A stretch of 64,000 bases of DNA from Porticoccus hydrocarbonoclasticus MCTG13d (GCF_000744735.1 NZ_JQMM01000001.1:248001-312000), one strand, 5' to 3'; positions 28,305 to 39,159 are shown, counted from the stretch's first letter. A program made the numbers and translations. Notes: generated by a model from the letters alone, not told the origin.

Positions 28305-29387
28305 TCAGCCCGACAGCGCGGCTAACTGGCCCGCCTGATGCTCATGAATCAACGGCTCTACCACTTCATCCAGGTGGCCTTCCAGCACCTCCCCCAGCTT
28401 ATAGAGCGTCAGATTGATGCGGTGATCGGTGACCCGACCCTGAGGGAAGTTATAGGTACGGATTCGCTCGGAGCGATCACCACTTCCCACTTGCAGTCGT
28501 CGCTCGTCGGCAATATTTTTTGCGGCCACCTCATCCTGAGCACTTTTCAGCCGGGCTGCCAATAATGACATCGCCCTTGCCCGATTCTTGTGCTGGGAGC
28601 GCTCATCCTGACACTCAACCACCAGTCCGGAGGGCAAGTGGGTAATGCGGATGGCAGAGTCGGTTTTATTGACGTGCTGGCCACCGGCACCCGATGCGCG
28701 GAACGTATCAATCCGAAGGTCATTTTTATTGATATTGACCTCTTCCAACTCATCGGCTTCCGCCATGATGGCCACCGTACAGGCAGAGGTGTGAATCCGG
28801 CCCTGGGATTCTGTTTCGGGGACCCGCTGGACGCGGTGCACACCGGATTCAAACTTCAGTCGGGAATAGGCCCCCTGTCCGACAATACGACTGATAATCT
28901 CCTTATAGCCACCGTGTTCACCGTGGCTTTCACTGATAACCTCCACTTTCCAGCGCCGGCTTTCCGCGTACCTGCTGTACATCCGAAACAGGTCACCGGA
29001 AAAGATCGCCGCTTCGTCACCCCCTGTTCCAGCACGGATTTCAAGGAACACATTGCGGTCATCATTGGGGTCCTTCGGCAACAGTAATGTCTGCAACTCA
29101 ACCTCAAGGTCGGCAAGCCGACTTTGGTTTTCAAGAAGATCCTCTTCCGCCATGGCGCGCATATCCGCATCGGCATCCTTGAGCAATACTCTCGCCTCTT
29201 CAATGTTCGTCTGAACCCGATAGTAGTCGCGATAGCTTTTTACCACCGACTCCAGCTCCGCATATTCACGGGACAGTTCACGGAAGCGGGTTTGCTGACC
29301 GATCACTTCGGGGTCACTCAGCAGCGCGCCCACCTCCTCATAGCGGTCGGCCAAATGTTGCAGTTTTTCCAGGATCGATTGTTTCAT
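28305..29387 (-). CDS. prfA: Peptide chain release factor 1
   Basis: 360 residues. It terminates translation at UAA and UAG. The GGQ catalytic motif is at residues 235-237 ([17 protein letters not shown]) and the stop-codon reading PxT tripeptide is Pro190-Glu-Thr192 in [16 protein letters not shown] (PAT in E. coli). It sits between hemA (34 bp upstream) and prmC (4 bp downstream). All domains are complete. Confidence 0.98.
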   Translation of the reverse strand: MKQSILEKLQHLADRYEEVGALLSDPEVIGQQTRFRELSREYAELESVVKSYRDYYRVQTNIEEARVLLKDADADMRAMAEEDLLENQSRLADLEVELQTLLLPKDPNDDRNVFLEIRAGTGGDEAAIFSGDLFRMYSRYAESRRWKVEVISESHGEHGGYKEIISRIVGQGAYSRLKFESGVHRVQRVPETESQGRIHTSACTVAIMAEADELEEVNINKNDLRIDTFRASGAGGQHVNKTDSAIRITHLPSGLVVECQDERSQHKNRARAMSLLAARLKSAQDEVAAKNIADERRLQVGSGDRSERIRTYNFPQGRVTDHRINLTLYKLGEVLEGHLDEVVEPLIHEHQAGQLAALSG

Positions 29388-29421
29388 TGAGGCTCATTAA
29401 TGGAGAGTTATAGACGTCGTT

Positions 29422-30687
29422 TTATTTGGGTTCGGAATCAGACTTGTCAAGACCGAACAGGTCATGGGCCAGACTCAGTTGCTCGGTGCGTCCCGCTTCA
29501 CCGGCCTGCTTTAATCGCGTGGTCGGCACATGCATAAGTTTGTTGGTAATGTTGCGCGCCAGTGTTTTCAACACCTGCTCCGGCGCTTGACCCGTGCGCA
29601 ATAGCGCGATGGCCTTATCCAGCTCCTGATCGCGCACCTGCTCTGCGCTGCTGCGGAAAGCACGGATGGTTTCCACCACATCCAGGCCCCGCAGCTGATT
29701 TTGCCAGGCATTCACCCCTTCTTCGATAATCTGTTCTGCTTTACTGGCGGCACTCTGACGAGAGCGAATGTTCTCTTCAATCACCGCCTGCAGGTCGTCG
29801 ACCGTGTAGAGGTAGACATCCTGAAGCTTTGCGACTTCTGGCTCAATATCCCTGGGTACCGCAATATCCACCATGAACATGGGTTTGTGCTTGCGCTGCT
29901 TCAGAGCTGACTCCACGGCCCCTTTCCCCAGAATCGGCAACTGACTGGCCGTGGAGGAAATCACCATATCGGCCCGGGGTAAAAAATCGGGTATTTCCGA
30001 AAGTAAAATGGCCTGTGCTCCAAACTGGAGGGCCAGATCCTGCGCTCGACTGAGGGTGCGATTGGCGACCATGATTTCCTTCACCCCCTTTTCCCTGAGA
30101 TGCCGGGCCACCAATTCCACCGTCTCACCGGCACCAATTAACAACGCCCGCACATCGCGGAGATCGGAAAATATCTGCTGGGACAAGCTGACCGCAGCAT
30201 AGGCAACGGACACCGGATTCTGACCGATAGCCGTTTCTGTGCGAACCCGCTTGGCAATCGCAAATGCCTGCTGAAACAACAAATTGAGCTGAGTAGAGAC
30301 TTTGCCGGCTTCTCTGGCCACGGCATAACAGGATTTCAGTTGACCGAGGATCTGCGGCTCACCCAACACCATGGAATCGAGACCACAGGCCACTTTCATA
30401 ATATGCCGAACGGCGTCAGTGTCCCGGTACAGATAATGGCAGGGGTGTAATTCAGGCAGGGTGATACGGTGATAATCCGCCATCCAGCCCAGGGCCTGCT
30501 CGGGCTCATTGCCGATGCCGTAAATCTCTGTCCGGTTACAGGTAGACAGAATCGCGACTTCTTCAATACCGGCGTAATCGCACAAGTGCTGTATCGCTTC
30601 AGCAGTCTGCTCAGGGGCAAAGGCTACCTTCTCCCGGATATCGAGAGATGCGGTGCGGTGGTTGATCCCTAGGGCAAAAATCGTCAT
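29422..30687 (-). CDS. hemA: Glutamyl-tRNA reductase
   Basis: 421 residues. First enzyme of C5 tetrapyrrole synthesis, reducing glutamyl-tRNA to glutamate-1-semialdehyde with NADPH. The catalytic Cys lies in [30 protein letters not shown] begins the protein, and the NADPH domain shows [18 protein letters not shown]. The frame extends 19 codons upstream, but the ATG at 30687 gives the standard start [13 protein letters not shown]. First gene of the hemA-prfA-prmC operon and divergent from the TPR lipoprotein gene. Confidence 0.97.
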   Translation of the reverse strand: MTIFALGINHRTASLDIREKVAFAPEQTAEAIQHLCDYAGIEEVAILSTCNRTEIYGIGNEPEQALGWMADYHRITLPELHPCHYLYRDTDAVRHIMKVACGLDSMVLGEPQILGQLKSCYAVAREAGKVSTQLNLLFQQAFAIAKRVRTETAIGQNPVSVAYAAVSLSQQIFSDLRDVRALLIGAGETVELVARHLREKGVKEIMVANRTLSRAQDLALQFGAQAILLSEIPDFLPRADMVISSTASQLPILGKGAVESALKQRKHKPMFMVDIAVPRDIEPEVAKLQDVYLYTVDDLQAVIEENIRSRQSAASKAEQIIEEGVNAWQNQLRGLDVVETIRAFRSSAEQVRDQELDKAIALLRTGQAPEQVLKTLARNITNKLMHVPTTRLKQAGEAGRTEQLSLAHDLFGLDKSDSEPK

Positions 30688-30899
30688 TACAACAGTGCTT
30701 GGCAGTAGATCGGCAATTGTCCGGTTCTGGCCAGGCAAAGACAAGCGGTATCGAATTTAACCCGGACTGCAATATTCCCCTTTCGTTATTGTCTGAGTTA
30801 TTGGATACAATGTTGCCATCACGGGTTGCGACTCAAACGAAATCACAACCGTACTTTTCTCATCATAATCGACAGAGCACCAGGCTGAAGCCTGCCCCT

Positions 30900-32663
30900 A
30901 TGAAAATACCCGGCCACCTATTACTGACCCTGCTACTGGCCCTCCAGGTACTGACGGGCTGTGCCCACCAGGGGTCTGAACAAACCGATCTCCAGACCTC
31001 AGCACCGAAGCAACCACCCGCAGAGACCGCGCCAGACCAGGTAGCTACTGAGGTAAAAGCCGATGTGCCATCCCGGCCATTTCCCACCGATACTTTTTAC
31101 GACTTGCTGGTAGGAGAGCTGGCCGGCATGCGCAATCATCTGGATATTGCGCGGGAAAAGTATCTGAAGCAGGCCCGAATCACCCGTGACCCCGGTGTTG
31201 TCGCCAGGGCAACCAGCGTTGCAGCCTACGCCGAGGATCGTGAGGCACTACTGGAAATGGCGCTGTTATGGAGCGATATTGAACCGCAAAATCTCGATGC
31301 CCGCAGTCTGGCAGCCCTCTCGCTTGCACGTAGCGGACGACTTAGCGAAGCCATGACACATGCAGTTTTTTCAATCAGTAAGGGTGACGATGAACCGGTC
31401 ATGTCTATTGCTGTAGCCGCCGGTGGCCTCAGCCCTGAACAGCGAGCGCCGTTGCTGACCGAATATTCGAGCCTCCGGAAGCAATTCCCCGACAACCAAA
31501 CACTCCTGCTCTCCAGCGCCATGCTGTTCAGTCAGCAAGAGGATTTGCAACAGGCATTGAATACCATTGATCGACTGCTGGAACTGGCACCTGAACAAGA
31601 AAATGCGCTCATGTTCAAGGCACAACTGCTCCACCAGCTGGATCGCAAAAAAGAGGCCATAGCTTTTCTCGCAGGCAGCCTGAAAACTCTGCCCGACAGC
31701 ATGAAACTGCGCCTCCAGTATGCCAGGCTGCTTTCGGAGGACGACTTGGAAGGGGCCCATGCCCAACTGCGCCTGCTGGCTGACAAACACCCCCGCGATA
31801 CCGAACTGCTCTTCACTCTGGCAATGGTGAGTCGGGGCCTGGATAAAACTGACGAAGCACGCCAGTTGCTTACCGATCTGACCCGTCATCCGGGAACTGC
31901 TGCAGCTGCCCATTTCGAGCTCGGAAAAATGGCAGAAGAGGCAGAAAATATGGATTCGGTACTGTTCCATTATGCCCAGGTACGCAGTGGCCAACAGCTC
32001 CTCCCCGCAGCAGTCCGGCTCAGCCAGTTCATGGCAAGGCATGACGAGCTGAACAATGCCCGGCTCTACCTGCACGAATTGCGACTGAACCATCCCCGAC
32101 AATCGGCTCCCCTGTTTCAGATTGAGGCCGAACTGCTTGCCGATCACGGCTCGCTCGATGAAGCCCGCAGCCTGATGAACGAAGCCATTAACGAACACCC
32201 TGACAATAACGCACTGCTCTACACCCGCTCCATGCTAAGCGAACAGCAAGATGACTTCGCCAGCTCGGAAAAGGATCTCCGGACCATTCTTGCCAGGGAT
32301 GCGAATAACGCCACGGCGCTGAATGCACTCGGCTATACCCTGACGGTGAACACTGATCGCTACGAAGAAGCCTATCAACTGATCACCCGCGCTCTGGAGC
32401 TAAACCCGGGTGATCCGGCCACCACCGACAGTCTAGGCTGGGTGCTCTACCAGATGGGCAATCACCAAGAGGCCATCGTGCATCTTCGCGAAGCGCTGAA
32501 AAAATTGCCGGACCCTGAAATTGCCGCGCATCTGGGCGAAGTTCTATGGGTCTCAGGTGACCGGGAAGAGGCCCACGCTGTCTGGCAGACAATCCTCGAC
32601 AAAGACCCGGATAATGCGACCGTCCTCGAAACCATGGAACGCTTGAAGGAAAACCAGAGATAG
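30900..32663 (+). CDS. Tetratricopeptide-repeat lipoprotein between hemA and lolB
   Basis: 587 residues. The signal peptide ends in the lipobox LTGC with Cys21 as the lipidated residue, so it is membrane anchored, probably in the outer membrane. The remainder consists of tandem TPR units; the best are near residues 430-560 (for example NALGYTLTVNTDRYEEAYQLITRALELNPGDPATTDSLGWVLYQMGNHQEAI). The same gene stands between hemA and lolB in Pseudomonas. TPRs suggest a protein-interaction role; the partner is unknown. The longer frame from 30699 lacks a signal peptide and runs through the hemA promoter, so the ATG at 30900 is preferred. Confidence 0.88.
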   Translation: MKIPGHLLLTLLLALQVLTGCAHQGSEQTDLQTSAPKQPPAETAPDQVATEVKADVPSRPFPTDTFYDLLVGELAGMRNHLDIAREKYLKQARITRDPGVVARATSVAAYAEDREALLEMALLWSDIEPQNLDARSLAALSLARSGRLSEAMTHAVFSISKGDDEPVMSIAVAAGGLSPEQRAPLLTEYSSLRKQFPDNQTLLLSSAMLFSQQEDLQQALNTIDRLLELAPEQENALMFKAQLLHQLDRKKEAIAFLAGSLKTLPDSMKLRLQYARLLSEDDLEGAHAQLRLLADKHPRDTELLFTLAMVSRGLDKTDEARQLLTDLTRHPGTAAAAHFELGKMAEEAENMDSVLFHYAQVRSGQQLLPAAVRLSQFMARHDELNNARLYLHELRLNHPRQSAPLFQIEAELLADHGSLDEARSLMNEAINEHPDNNALLYTRSMLSEQQDDFASSEKDLRTILARDANNATALNALGYTLTVNTDRYEEAYQLITRALELNPGDPATTDSLGWVLYQMGNHQEAIVHLREALKKLPDPEIAAHLGEVLWVSGDREEAHAVWQTILDKDPDNATVLETMERLKENQR

Positions 32664-32667
32664 CCTC

Positions 32668-33267
32668 ATGCGACTGTTCCTCCCGTGGTTGATCCTGTTT
32701 CTTGGCGCCTGTGCATGGCAAAACCCGCAGCCGCCAGTCTCAATAGCAAACTGGCAGAAACACACAGAGCATTTGCAACAACTTGATCTCTGGCTGCTTG
32801 AGGGCAAACTCGGTTACAGGGACAGTCGCGATGGCGGCAGCGCCTGGGTCAACTGGCGTCAATCCGGGACTGCCTTCGATGTGCAACTACACGGGCCTTT
32901 TGGCAGCGGTGCAACACGCATTCTAGGTGATGACAATCACGCGGAGCTGCAACAGTCGGGGGAAGACACACTGACGGCCGAATCTCCTGCAGCGCTGACG
33001 GAACAACTTTTCGGCTGGCAGTGGCCGGTAGACCAACTGCAATTCTGGGTTCGTGGAATACCTTCACCCCATGAGCCCACAGTACTCAGAACCCACAATG
33101 CAGAGGGCACCCTGGCGGCACTGCAGCAATCCAACTGGCAGCTGGAATTTACCGGTTACGAACAGGTTGGCCAGTGGGTGCTACCCAGCCGAATCAAAGG
33201 TAATAGCGGGGAGTTCAGCTTCACTCTGATCGTCAAGCGTTGGCATCCCGGGGATACTGTGCAGTGA
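32668..33267 (+). CDS. lolB: Outer-membrane lipoprotein receptor LolB
   Basis: 199 residues. A short signal peptide with lipobox LGAC (Cys15) precedes the LolB beta-barrel-like fold: [38 protein letters not shown] and [20 protein letters not shown], typical of LolB. It takes lipoproteins from LolA and inserts them into the outer membrane. It starts 5 bp after the TPR gene, and its stop overlaps the GTG start of ispE in the sequence GTGA, giving tight coupling. Confidence 0.93.
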   Translation: MRLFLPWLILFLGACAWQNPQPPVSIANWQKHTEHLQQLDLWLLEGKLGYRDSRDGGSAWVNWRQSGTAFDVQLHGPFGSGATRILGDDNHAELQQSGEDTLTAESPAALTEQLFGWQWPVDQLQFWVRGIPSPHEPTVLRTHNAEGTLAALQQSNWQLEFTGYEQVGQWVLPSRIKGNSGEFSFTLIVKRWHPGDTVQ

Positions 33268-34106
33268 GGCTATCACTACCCGCTCCAGCCAAGCTGAACC
33301 TGTTTCTTCATATTACCGGTCGTCGTGAGGACGGTTACCATAACCTGCAAACCCTGTTTCAACTGCTCGATTACAGCGACCTGCTGGATTTTGAGCGTAC
33401 CGACACTGGCAAAATTTGCCTCACCGATGAACAGACCGGCGTCCCCGTCACAGAAAATCTGATTTTTCGGGCGGCGCGTTGCCTACAGGAAGATACTGGC
33501 TGCAGGCTAGGGGCCAACATCCACCTGCACAAGCGACTGCCAATGGGCGGTGGACTCGGCGGTGGTAGCAGCAATGCCGCCACCACCCTGGTGGGGCTCA
33601 ACGCTCTGTGGGCGACGGCTTTATCAAAACAGCAACTGATGGCCATGGGAGAAAAACTGGGTGCGGATATCCCCCTGTTTGTTTTTGGTCAAAGCGCCTG
33701 GGCCGAGGGCATTGGCGAACAACTCACGGCCATCGAATTACCGCCGGCCTGGTACCTGGTTATCGTGCCGGATACCCATGTTTCAACAGGAAAAATATTC
33801 ACCCATCAGGGTTTGACAAGGAACACGCATCCGATCAAAATACGCGCCTTTCTCGAGCGGGGTGGTAGAAACGATTGCCAGGCAGTAGTGGAATCGATCT
33901 ATCCCCAGGTAAAAGAGGCGCGCTTATGGCTGGCTCAATTTACTGAAGCCAGATTGACGGGAACTGGCGCCTGCTTGTTCGGCTGCTTTGATTCAGATAT
34001 CGCTGCAAGGTCAGTACTGGAACAACTGCCACATCAATGGCAGGGCTTTGTTGCTAAAGGGGTCAACCAATCCCCGTTATATCAGCAGCTACCGTCTAAA
34101 TACTAA
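33264..34106 (+). CDS. ispE: 4-diphosphocytidyl-2-C-methyl-D-erythritol kinase
   Basis: 280 residues. A GHMP kinase of the non-mevalonate isoprenoid pathway. It begins [30 protein letters not shown] with the catalytic region, then the ATP-binding motif [20 protein letters not shown], and [11 protein letters not shown] near the end. I choose GTG 33264, which overlaps the lolB stop codon; the frame could start at a TTG (33240), but the family start is closer to the GTG. It lies just before tRNA-Gln and prs. Confidence 0.95.
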   Translation: MRLSLPAPAKLNLFLHITGRREDGYHNLQTLFQLLDYSDLLDFERTDTGKICLTDEQTGVPVTENLIFRAARCLQEDTGCRLGANIHLHKRLPMGGGLGGGSSNAATTLVGLNALWATALSKQQLMAMGEKLGADIPLFVFGQSAWAEGIGEQLTAIELPPAWYLVIVPDTHVSTGKIFTHQGLTRNTHPIKIRAFLERGGRNDCQAVVESIYPQVKEARLWLAQFTEARLTGTGACLFGCFDSDIAARSVLEQLPHQWQGFVAKGVNQSPLYQQLPSKY

Positions 34107-34109
34107 TAT

Positions 34110-34185
34110 TGGGGTGTCGCCAAGTGGCTAAGGCAACGGGTTTTGATCCCGTCATTCGGAGGTTCGAGTCCTCCCACCCCAGCCA
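34110..34185 (+). tRNA. tRNA-Gln (anticodon TTG)
   Basis: A complete 76-base cloverleaf with encoded CCA. Acceptor TGGGGTG (34110-34116) pairs with CACCCCA (34175-34181), then discriminator G and CCA. The anticodon stem ACGGG/CCCGT frames the loop TTTTGAT with anticodon TTG at 34143-34145. The T arm reads GGAGGTTCGAGTCCTCC. Its position between ispE and prs is conserved in Pseudomonas relatives. Confidence 0.97.
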
Positions 34186-34245
34186 TTATTTCTCTGGATT
34201 GCTCTGGGCCGCCGGAGACATTTCGAAACTGATCAGGAAAAAGCC

Positions 34246-35187
34246 GTGCCTAACTTGATGGTTTTCTCCGGGAATGCCAACCCGGAGCTGACAAACGAAA
34301 TTACCCGTCACCTCGGCCTGAATATGGGCAAGGCTCTGGTTTCGCAGTTTTCGGACGGGGAGATCAACATCGAGATCAGGGATAACGTGCGCGGACGCGA
34401 TGTCTTCGTCGTTCAGCCCACCTGTGCACCCACCCATAAAAATCTCATGGAGCTGGTGCTCATCATTGACGCACTGCGACGTGCCTCAGCCACCCGTATC
34501 ACAGCCGTAGTTCCCTACTTTGGCTACGCACGACAAGACCGCCGGGTTCGCTCTATCCGGGTGCCAATCAGCGCCAAGGTAGTAGCAGACATGCTGACCA
34601 ATGCCGGGGTTGACCGGGTAATGACCGTGGATCTCCACGCCGAACAGATCCAGGGATTTTTTGATTGCGCGGTGGACAACGTCTACGGCTTGCCCGTACT
34701 GCTCACCGACGTAGAAAGACAGAATTACGAAAACCTGACCGTAGTTTCACCGGATATTGGTGGCGTGGTTCGAGCCAGAGCGATGGCAAAACAGCTCAAC
34801 ACCGATCTGGCCATCATTGACAAGCGCCGCCCGGAAGCCAATCAGGCTCAGGTAATGAATATTATCGGTGAAGTCGAAGGCCGCACCTGCCTGCTGATCG
34901 ACGATATCGTTGATACCGCAGGCACACTTTGCAAGGCGGCCGATGCACTCAAAGAGCAGGGGGCAAAAAAAGTGATAGCCTACTGCACTCATCCGGTGTT
35001 GTCGGGCAAAGCCATCGAAAATATTACAAACTCTGCACTGGATACCCTGGTGGTCACCAACAGCATTCCTCTGACTGAGGCAGCAAAAAACTGTGCGCAG
35101 ATACGATCACTGAGTCTCGGACAAATGCTGGCAGAGGCCATGCGCCGGGTCAGCAACGAAGAATCCATCAGTGCCATGTTCGACTGA
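34246..35187 (+). CDS. prs: Ribose-phosphate pyrophosphokinase
   Basis: 313 residues. It makes PRPP from ribose 5-phosphate and ATP for nucleotide, His and Trp synthesis. Motifs: [15 protein letters not shown] at the start, [15 protein letters not shown], the flexible loop [13 protein letters not shown], and the PRPP-binding [14 protein letters not shown]. It starts with GTG at 34246 after CAGGAAAAA; an ATG at 34258 is too far in. It follows tRNA-Gln closely and is followed by a weak hairpin before rplY. Confidence 0.97.
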   Translation: MPNLMVFSGNANPELTNEITRHLGLNMGKALVSQFSDGEINIEIRDNVRGRDVFVVQPTCAPTHKNLMELVLIIDALRRASATRITAVVPYFGYARQDRRVRSIRVPISAKVVADMLTNAGVDRVMTVDLHAEQIQGFFDCAVDNVYGLPVLLTDVERQNYENLTVVSPDIGGVVRARAMAKQLNTDLAIIDKRRPEANQAQVMNIIGEVEGRTCLLIDDIVDTAGTLCKAADALKEQGAKKVIAYCTHPVLSGKAIENITNSALDTLVVTNSIPLTEAAKNCAQIRSLSLGQMLAEAMRRVSNEESISAMFD

Positions 35188-35193
35188 CAGGCA

Positions 35194-35224
35194 CCGGATA
35201 ATAAACCGCCCATCCGGGCTTTTT
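35194..35224 (+). terminator. Overlapping alternative hairpins between prs and rplY (weak terminator or attenuator)
   Basis: GCCC (35208-35211) pairs with GGGC (35216-35219) just before five T, a short terminator-like hairpin. CCGGAT (35194-35199) can instead pair with ATCCGG (35212-35217), which would break the first hairpin. The two structures exclude each other, so read-through to rplY could be adjustable. The stems are short and this is a suggestion only. Confidence 0.4.
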
Positions 35225-35303
35225 AACTCCCGCAAGGGAATTTCAATACCCCCGCCTCGATTCTGGTCGCGGATCAGCTGGGGTAACAACAGGAGTCAAG
35301 GCA

Positions 35304-35963
35304 ATGTCCAATGATTTTCAATTGAGTGCCAAGGCCCGTGAGGACATGGGGAAAGGTGCGAGCCGCCGCCTGCGTCGTCTGGCCAACCAGGTGCCCGCCA
35401 TCATTTACGGCGGCCAAAAAGCGCCACAAAGTATCAGTCTCACTCACAATGAACTGAAACATGCGCTGGAGAATGAAGCGTTTTACTCTCATATCATCAC
35501 CCTGAATCTGGAAGGCGATTCCCAGCAGGTGATCCTGAAAGATATACAACGCCATCCATCCAAGCCGGTCATCCTGCATGCAGACTTTCTGCGGGTGAGC
35601 AAAACCCACAAACTGCACACCAAAGTGCCGATTCACTTTATCAATGAAGACACCTGTGTCGGCGTCAAACCCGGTGGCGGTATTATCTCCCGCACCATGA
35701 CTGAGCTGGATATTTCCTGCTTGCCAGCAGACCTGCCCGAGTTCATCGAACTGGATGTGGCAACCGTTGAAATTGGCGACATCCTGCATATCTCTGATAT
35801 CAAGCTGCCTTCCGGCGTTGAGAGCGTGGCCCTAAGCCATGGTGAAGACCATGACCTGCCCGTATTCACTGTCAACAAACCGAAGTCTGCCGCCACCGAG
35901 GAAGATATCGCTGGCGAGGAAGCTGACACTACGACTGAAGAAAGCAACGGCGACGAAGAGTAA
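35304..35963 (+). CDS. rplY: 50S ribosomal protein L25 (Ctc-type, long form)
   Basis: 219 residues. The N-terminal 5S rRNA-binding domain starts FQLSAKAREDMGKGASRRLRRLANQVPAIIYGG and the C-terminal beta domain runs through LHTKVPIHFINEDTCVGVKPGG to SGVESVALSHGEDHDLPVFTV, with an acidic tail from about residue 195. This is the long general-stress/CTC form seen in Pseudomonas, versus the 94-residue E. coli L25. CAGGAGTC precedes the ATG. Ordered prs-rplY-pth-ychF. Confidence 0.95.
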   Translation: MSNDFQLSAKAREDMGKGASRRLRRLANQVPAIIYGGQKAPQSISLTHNELKHALENEAFYSHIITLNLEGDSQQVILKDIQRHPSKPVILHADFLRVSKTHKLHTKVPIHFINEDTCVGVKPGGGIISRTMTELDISCLPADLPEFIELDVATVEIGDILHISDIKLPSGVESVALSHGEDHDLPVFTVNKPKSAATEEDIAGEEADTTTEESNGDEE

Positions 35964-36017
35964 GTTCCCGGGGTTACCCCCACCTGAACTTACTGTTCGC
36001 GTTAGCAGGCCCCGACA

Positions 36018-36605
36018 TTGGACACGCCCGTTCAACTTATTGTGGGGCTGGGAAATCCCGGCCCCCAGTATGATCGAACCCGTCACAATGCCGGGGCTGA
36101 TTTCGTTCTGGCGCTCGCCAATCACTACGGCGTCACGCTAAAAGCTGACAATAAATATTTTGGTCTCACAGGCAAAGCCGTGATCAATGGCAAGCCGGTC
36201 TGGCTATTGATTCCCACGACCTTCATGAACCGCAGCGGCAAGGCAATTGCAGCCCTTGCCGGGTTTTACCAGATTCGTCCCGAGGCCATTCTTGTGGCCC
36301 ATGACGAACTGGATCTGAACCCCGGTATCGCAAGATTCAAACTGGGCGGGGGACATGGCGGACATAACGGCCTCAAGGACACGATTCTTTCTTTGGGGAA
36401 TCAGCGTGACTTTGCACGCCTGCGCATCGGCATCGGGCACCCCGGTCACGCCAGCGAGGTGGTCAACTTTGTGCTGCGGCGGGCACCGGCATCAGAACAA
36501 CAATTGATAGACCAGAGTATTGATAACGCCATCAAGGCCATTGAGCCCACGGTGGTTGGCCAGTGGAACAGCGCCATGAAAGCGCTGCACTCCATCACTC
36601 CCTAA
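36018..36605 (+). CDS. pth: Peptidyl-tRNA hydrolase
   Basis: 195 residues. It recycles peptidyl-tRNA dropped by ribosomes. The start [20 protein letters not shown] contains the catalytic His20-equivalent region; [30 protein letters not shown] and [10 protein letters not shown] are also family hallmarks. It appears to start with TTG at 36018: no ATG or GTG lies upstream in frame near the conserved N-terminus. It stands between rplY and ychF, as in related genomes. Confidence 0.96.
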   Translation: MDTPVQLIVGLGNPGPQYDRTRHNAGADFVLALANHYGVTLKADNKYFGLTGKAVINGKPVWLLIPTTFMNRSGKAIAALAGFYQIRPEAILVAHDELDLNPGIARFKLGGGHGGHNGLKDTILSLGNQRDFARLRIGIGHPGHASEVVNFVLRRAPASEQQLIDQSIDNAIKAIEPTVVGQWNSAMKALHSITP

Positions 36606-36634
36606 ACAAACAACGGTATTGAGGTTACATAGTC

Positions 36635-37726
36635 ATGGGTTTTAACTGCGGTATCGTCGGTCTGCCGAATGTGGGCAAATCCACCCTCTTCAATGCTTTG
36701 ACCCAGGCGGGGATTGACGCAGCAAACTTCCCTTTCTGCACGATTGAACCAAATACCGGTATCGTACCCATACCGGACCCCCGTCAAGACAAACTCGCCG
36801 ACATTGTCAAACCGGAGCGCATCGTTCCCGCCACCATGGAGTTTGTCGATATCGCCGGACTGGTTGCCGGCGCCTCAAAGGGCGAGGGGCTGGGTAACAA
36901 GTTTCTCGCCAATATTCGTGAAACCGATGCCATTGCCCATGTGGTACGTTGTTTTGACGATGACAACGTGGTGCATGTCGAGGGCAAAATCAACCCGATA
37001 TCGGACATCGAAGTAATCAATACCGAGCTAGCGCTCGCTGATCTGGATACGGTGGATAAAGCATTGTTGCGTGTTGCCAAGGCGGCCAAGGGTCAGGATA
37101 AGGAGGCCATGGCGATAAAAGACGTGCTGGAAAAAATACAACCTCACCTCAACGAGGCAAAACCGTTGCGGGCAATGCCCCTCAGTAGCGAGGAACTGAA
37201 AACGATACGCTCGCTCAACCTGTTGACCCTGAAACCCACCATGTATATTGCCAATGTCGATGAAACCGGATTTGAAAACAATCCATATCTCGACCAGGTC
37301 AACAGGGTAGCCGCCGCAGAGAATGCCGTGGTTGTCCCCATCTGCAACAAACTGGAATCCGAAATAGCAGAATTGGGCGACGATGAAAAACTCGACTTCC
37401 TGCAGGAGATGGGTATGGAAGAACCCGGCCTGAACCGGGTGATTCGCGCCGGCTATTCACTGCTGGGACTGCAAACCTACTTTACCGCCGGCGTAAAAGA
37501 AGTGCGTGCCTGGACGATCCCGGTGGGCGCCACCGCGCCGCAGGCTGCCGGTAGAATCCATACCGACTTCGAGAAAGGATTTATCCGCGCCGAAGTCATC
37601 GCCTACGAGGACTTTGTCGCCGGCAATGGCGAACAGGGTGCCAAGGATGCCGGCAAGTGGCGCCTCGAAGGCAAGGAATATGTGGTCCGCGACGGCGATG
37701 TCGTCCACTTCCGTTTTAACGTCTGA
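36635..37726 (+). CDS. ychF: Redox-regulated ATPase YchF (Obg-like GTPase family)
   Basis: 363 residues, standard length. The P-loop [20 protein letters not shown], switch region [15 protein letters not shown] and [25 protein letters not shown] define the family; the C-terminal TGS-like domain includes [18 protein letters not shown]. YchF hydrolyses ATP in preference to GTP and affects translation and oxidative-stress response. Last gene of the lolB-ispE-prs-rplY-pth-ychF run, ended by a clear terminator. Confidence 0.97.
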   Translation: MGFNCGIVGLPNVGKSTLFNALTQAGIDAANFPFCTIEPNTGIVPIPDPRQDKLADIVKPERIVPATMEFVDIAGLVAGASKGEGLGNKFLANIRETDAIAHVVRCFDDDNVVHVEGKINPISDIEVINTELALADLDTVDKALLRVAKAAKGQDKEAMAIKDVLEKIQPHLNEAKPLRAMPLSSEELKTIRSLNLLTLKPTMYIANVDETGFENNPYLDQVNRVAAAENAVVVPICNKLESEIAELGDDEKLDFLQEMGMEEPGLNRVIRAGYSLLGLQTYFTAGVKEVRAWTIPVGATAPQAAGRIHTDFEKGFIRAEVIAYEDFVAGNGEQGAKDAGKWRLEGKEYVVRDGDVVHFRFNV

Positions 37727-37782
37727 GCACGACACCAACGGAAGATCCAAGCCCGCCGCGTCCAATCCACCCCGAACTGCTG

Positions 37783-37804
37783 CGCCCGCTGATGCGGGCG
37801 TTTT
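37783..37804 (+). terminator. Intrinsic terminator after ychF
   Basis: CGCCCGC (37783-37789) pairs with GCGGGCG (37794-37800) around TGAT, followed by TTTT. Confidence 0.85.
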
Positions 37805-37828
37805 GCTGTACAGACTGCCATCCAGCCC

Positions 37829-37834
37829 TATAAT
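37829..37834 (+). promoter_or_regulatory. TATAAT -10 element of the sorbosone dehydrogenase-like gene
   Basis: A perfect TATAAT ends 6 bp before the ATG at 37841, so the predicted transcript start falls at or next to the start codon. No ribosome site is visible before the ATG. No good -35 is found at 16-18 bp; the region upstream is the ychF terminator. Confidence 0.45.
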
Positions 37835-37840
37835 GCAGCA

Positions 37841-39058
37841 ATGGCTAAATCACTGAAGGTCATGATCCTCGGTCTTCTGCTGACGGTCTTGCTACTGGTT
37901 GCACTGACGCGCCATGTGCCGGGATTTCAGATCAGCAGTTTCCCGGTGCTGTTCAACACCCTGATGGGAACCGGTAGTCCTGTCGAACTGGAGACCATTA
38001 CCGATCTGCTTGTCACCCCCAAGGGATTTGAACTCACGCTTTTCGCTGACAACATTCCCAATGCCCGTTTTCTGAAAACCACCCCCACCGGTCAAATGTT
38101 GGTCAGCTCACCAAAAACCGGCACGGTCTACCTGCTGGCCGATACAAATGGCACCGGCAAGGCAGATGAGCACATCCCGCTAATCGGTGGCCTGAATCGC
38201 CCACACGGACTCGATATTCACCACGACGGCGAAACTTCGTGGCTTTACATTGCCGAGACCAATGCGGTAGGCCGTATAGCCATAGACTGGTCAACGGCAT
38301 CCACTGAGGGCGACTATCAACGACTAATCACCAACCTGCCCAATACTGGCGGTCACTGGACCAGGACGATCCAGTTTGGCATCGATGGCTGGCTCTATCT
38401 CACTGTCGGCTCAAGCTGCAACGTCTGCGAGGAAGCCGATCCCCGGCGAGCGGCCATGATGCGCTACCGGCCAGACGGTTCCGGCGAACAGATATACGCC
38501 ACCGGCCTGCGCAACAGTGTGGGATTTGACTGGGCACCCTGGGATAACAGTCTCTACGCCACGGACAATGGCCGGGATATGCTTGGTGACGATTTTCCGC
38601 CCTGTGAACTGAACAGAATCAAAGCGGGTGGTTTTTACGGCTGGCCCTATATCAACGGGTTTGGCGATCTCGACCCCGACCTCGGGCAAAACAAACCGGC
38701 GAAAGCTAAGGCCACCCTGCTCGCCACTAGTATTTCACCAGTCTTCGGCTTTCGAGCCCACAACGCGCCACTCGGCATGAGTTTTTTAAACCATCCCGAC
38801 CGTCCGGAAAAATACCGACGCACCGCCCTGGTAGCACTGCACGGCTCCTGGAATCGCACCGAACCCGATGGCTACAAAGTCGTTGCCCTGCACTGGGATC
38901 AACAGGGGAAAATTACCAGCGAGGATTTTGTCAGCGGGTTTCTGCGCCCCGACAATGACGTGACCGGTCGCCCGGTGGATATTGAGGAGGGAATGGACGG
39001 CAGCATTTTTATCTCGGATGACTACGCCGGGGCCATTTATCGGGTCCGCTACAATTAA
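37841..39058 (+). CDS. PQQ-dependent sugar dehydrogenase-like protein (glucose/sorbosone dehydrogenase family)
   Basis: 405 residues. An N-terminal membrane or signal segment (residues 5-23, LKVMILGLLLTVLLLVALT) is followed by a six-bladed beta propeller of the GSDH family: GGLNRPHGLDIH, GGHWTRTIQFGIDGWLYLTVGSSCNVCEE, then TGLRNSVGFDWAPW and DFPPCELNRIKAGGFYGWPY. Family members oxidise sugars in the periplasm with PQQ, but many have lost PQQ and are of unknown function. A Cys pair (SCNVC) may form a disulfide. It stands alone between the ychF terminator and tRNA-Met. Confidence 0.86.
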   Translation: MAKSLKVMILGLLLTVLLLVALTRHVPGFQISSFPVLFNTLMGTGSPVELETITDLLVTPKGFELTLFADNIPNARFLKTTPTGQMLVSSPKTGTVYLLADTNGTGKADEHIPLIGGLNRPHGLDIHHDGETSWLYIAETNAVGRIAIDWSTASTEGDYQRLITNLPNTGGHWTRTIQFGIDGWLYLTVGSSCNVCEEADPRRAAMMRYRPDGSGEQIYATGLRNSVGFDWAPWDNSLYATDNGRDMLGDDFPPCELNRIKAGGFYGWPYINGFGDLDPDLGQNKPAKAKATLLATSISPVFGFRAHNAPLGMSFLNHPDRPEKYRRTALVALHGSWNRTEPDGYKVVALHWDQQGKITSEDFVSGFLRPDNDVTGRPVDIEEGMDGSIFISDDYAGAIYRVRYN

Positions 39059-39159
39059 CTCTTAACAGCCACAGTGGCAGCCTGAAAATACCGCCATGAC
39101 CAGATATGCACACCAGCCAGCTACCCTGATGCGGCAACCAACTGCAGGCAGAATACACC

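Noticed and set aside
31371-32198. A 275-codon minus-strand frame within the TPR lipoprotein gene
   Set aside because: Antisense shadow of a GC-rich coding region; no family pattern and no ribosome site.
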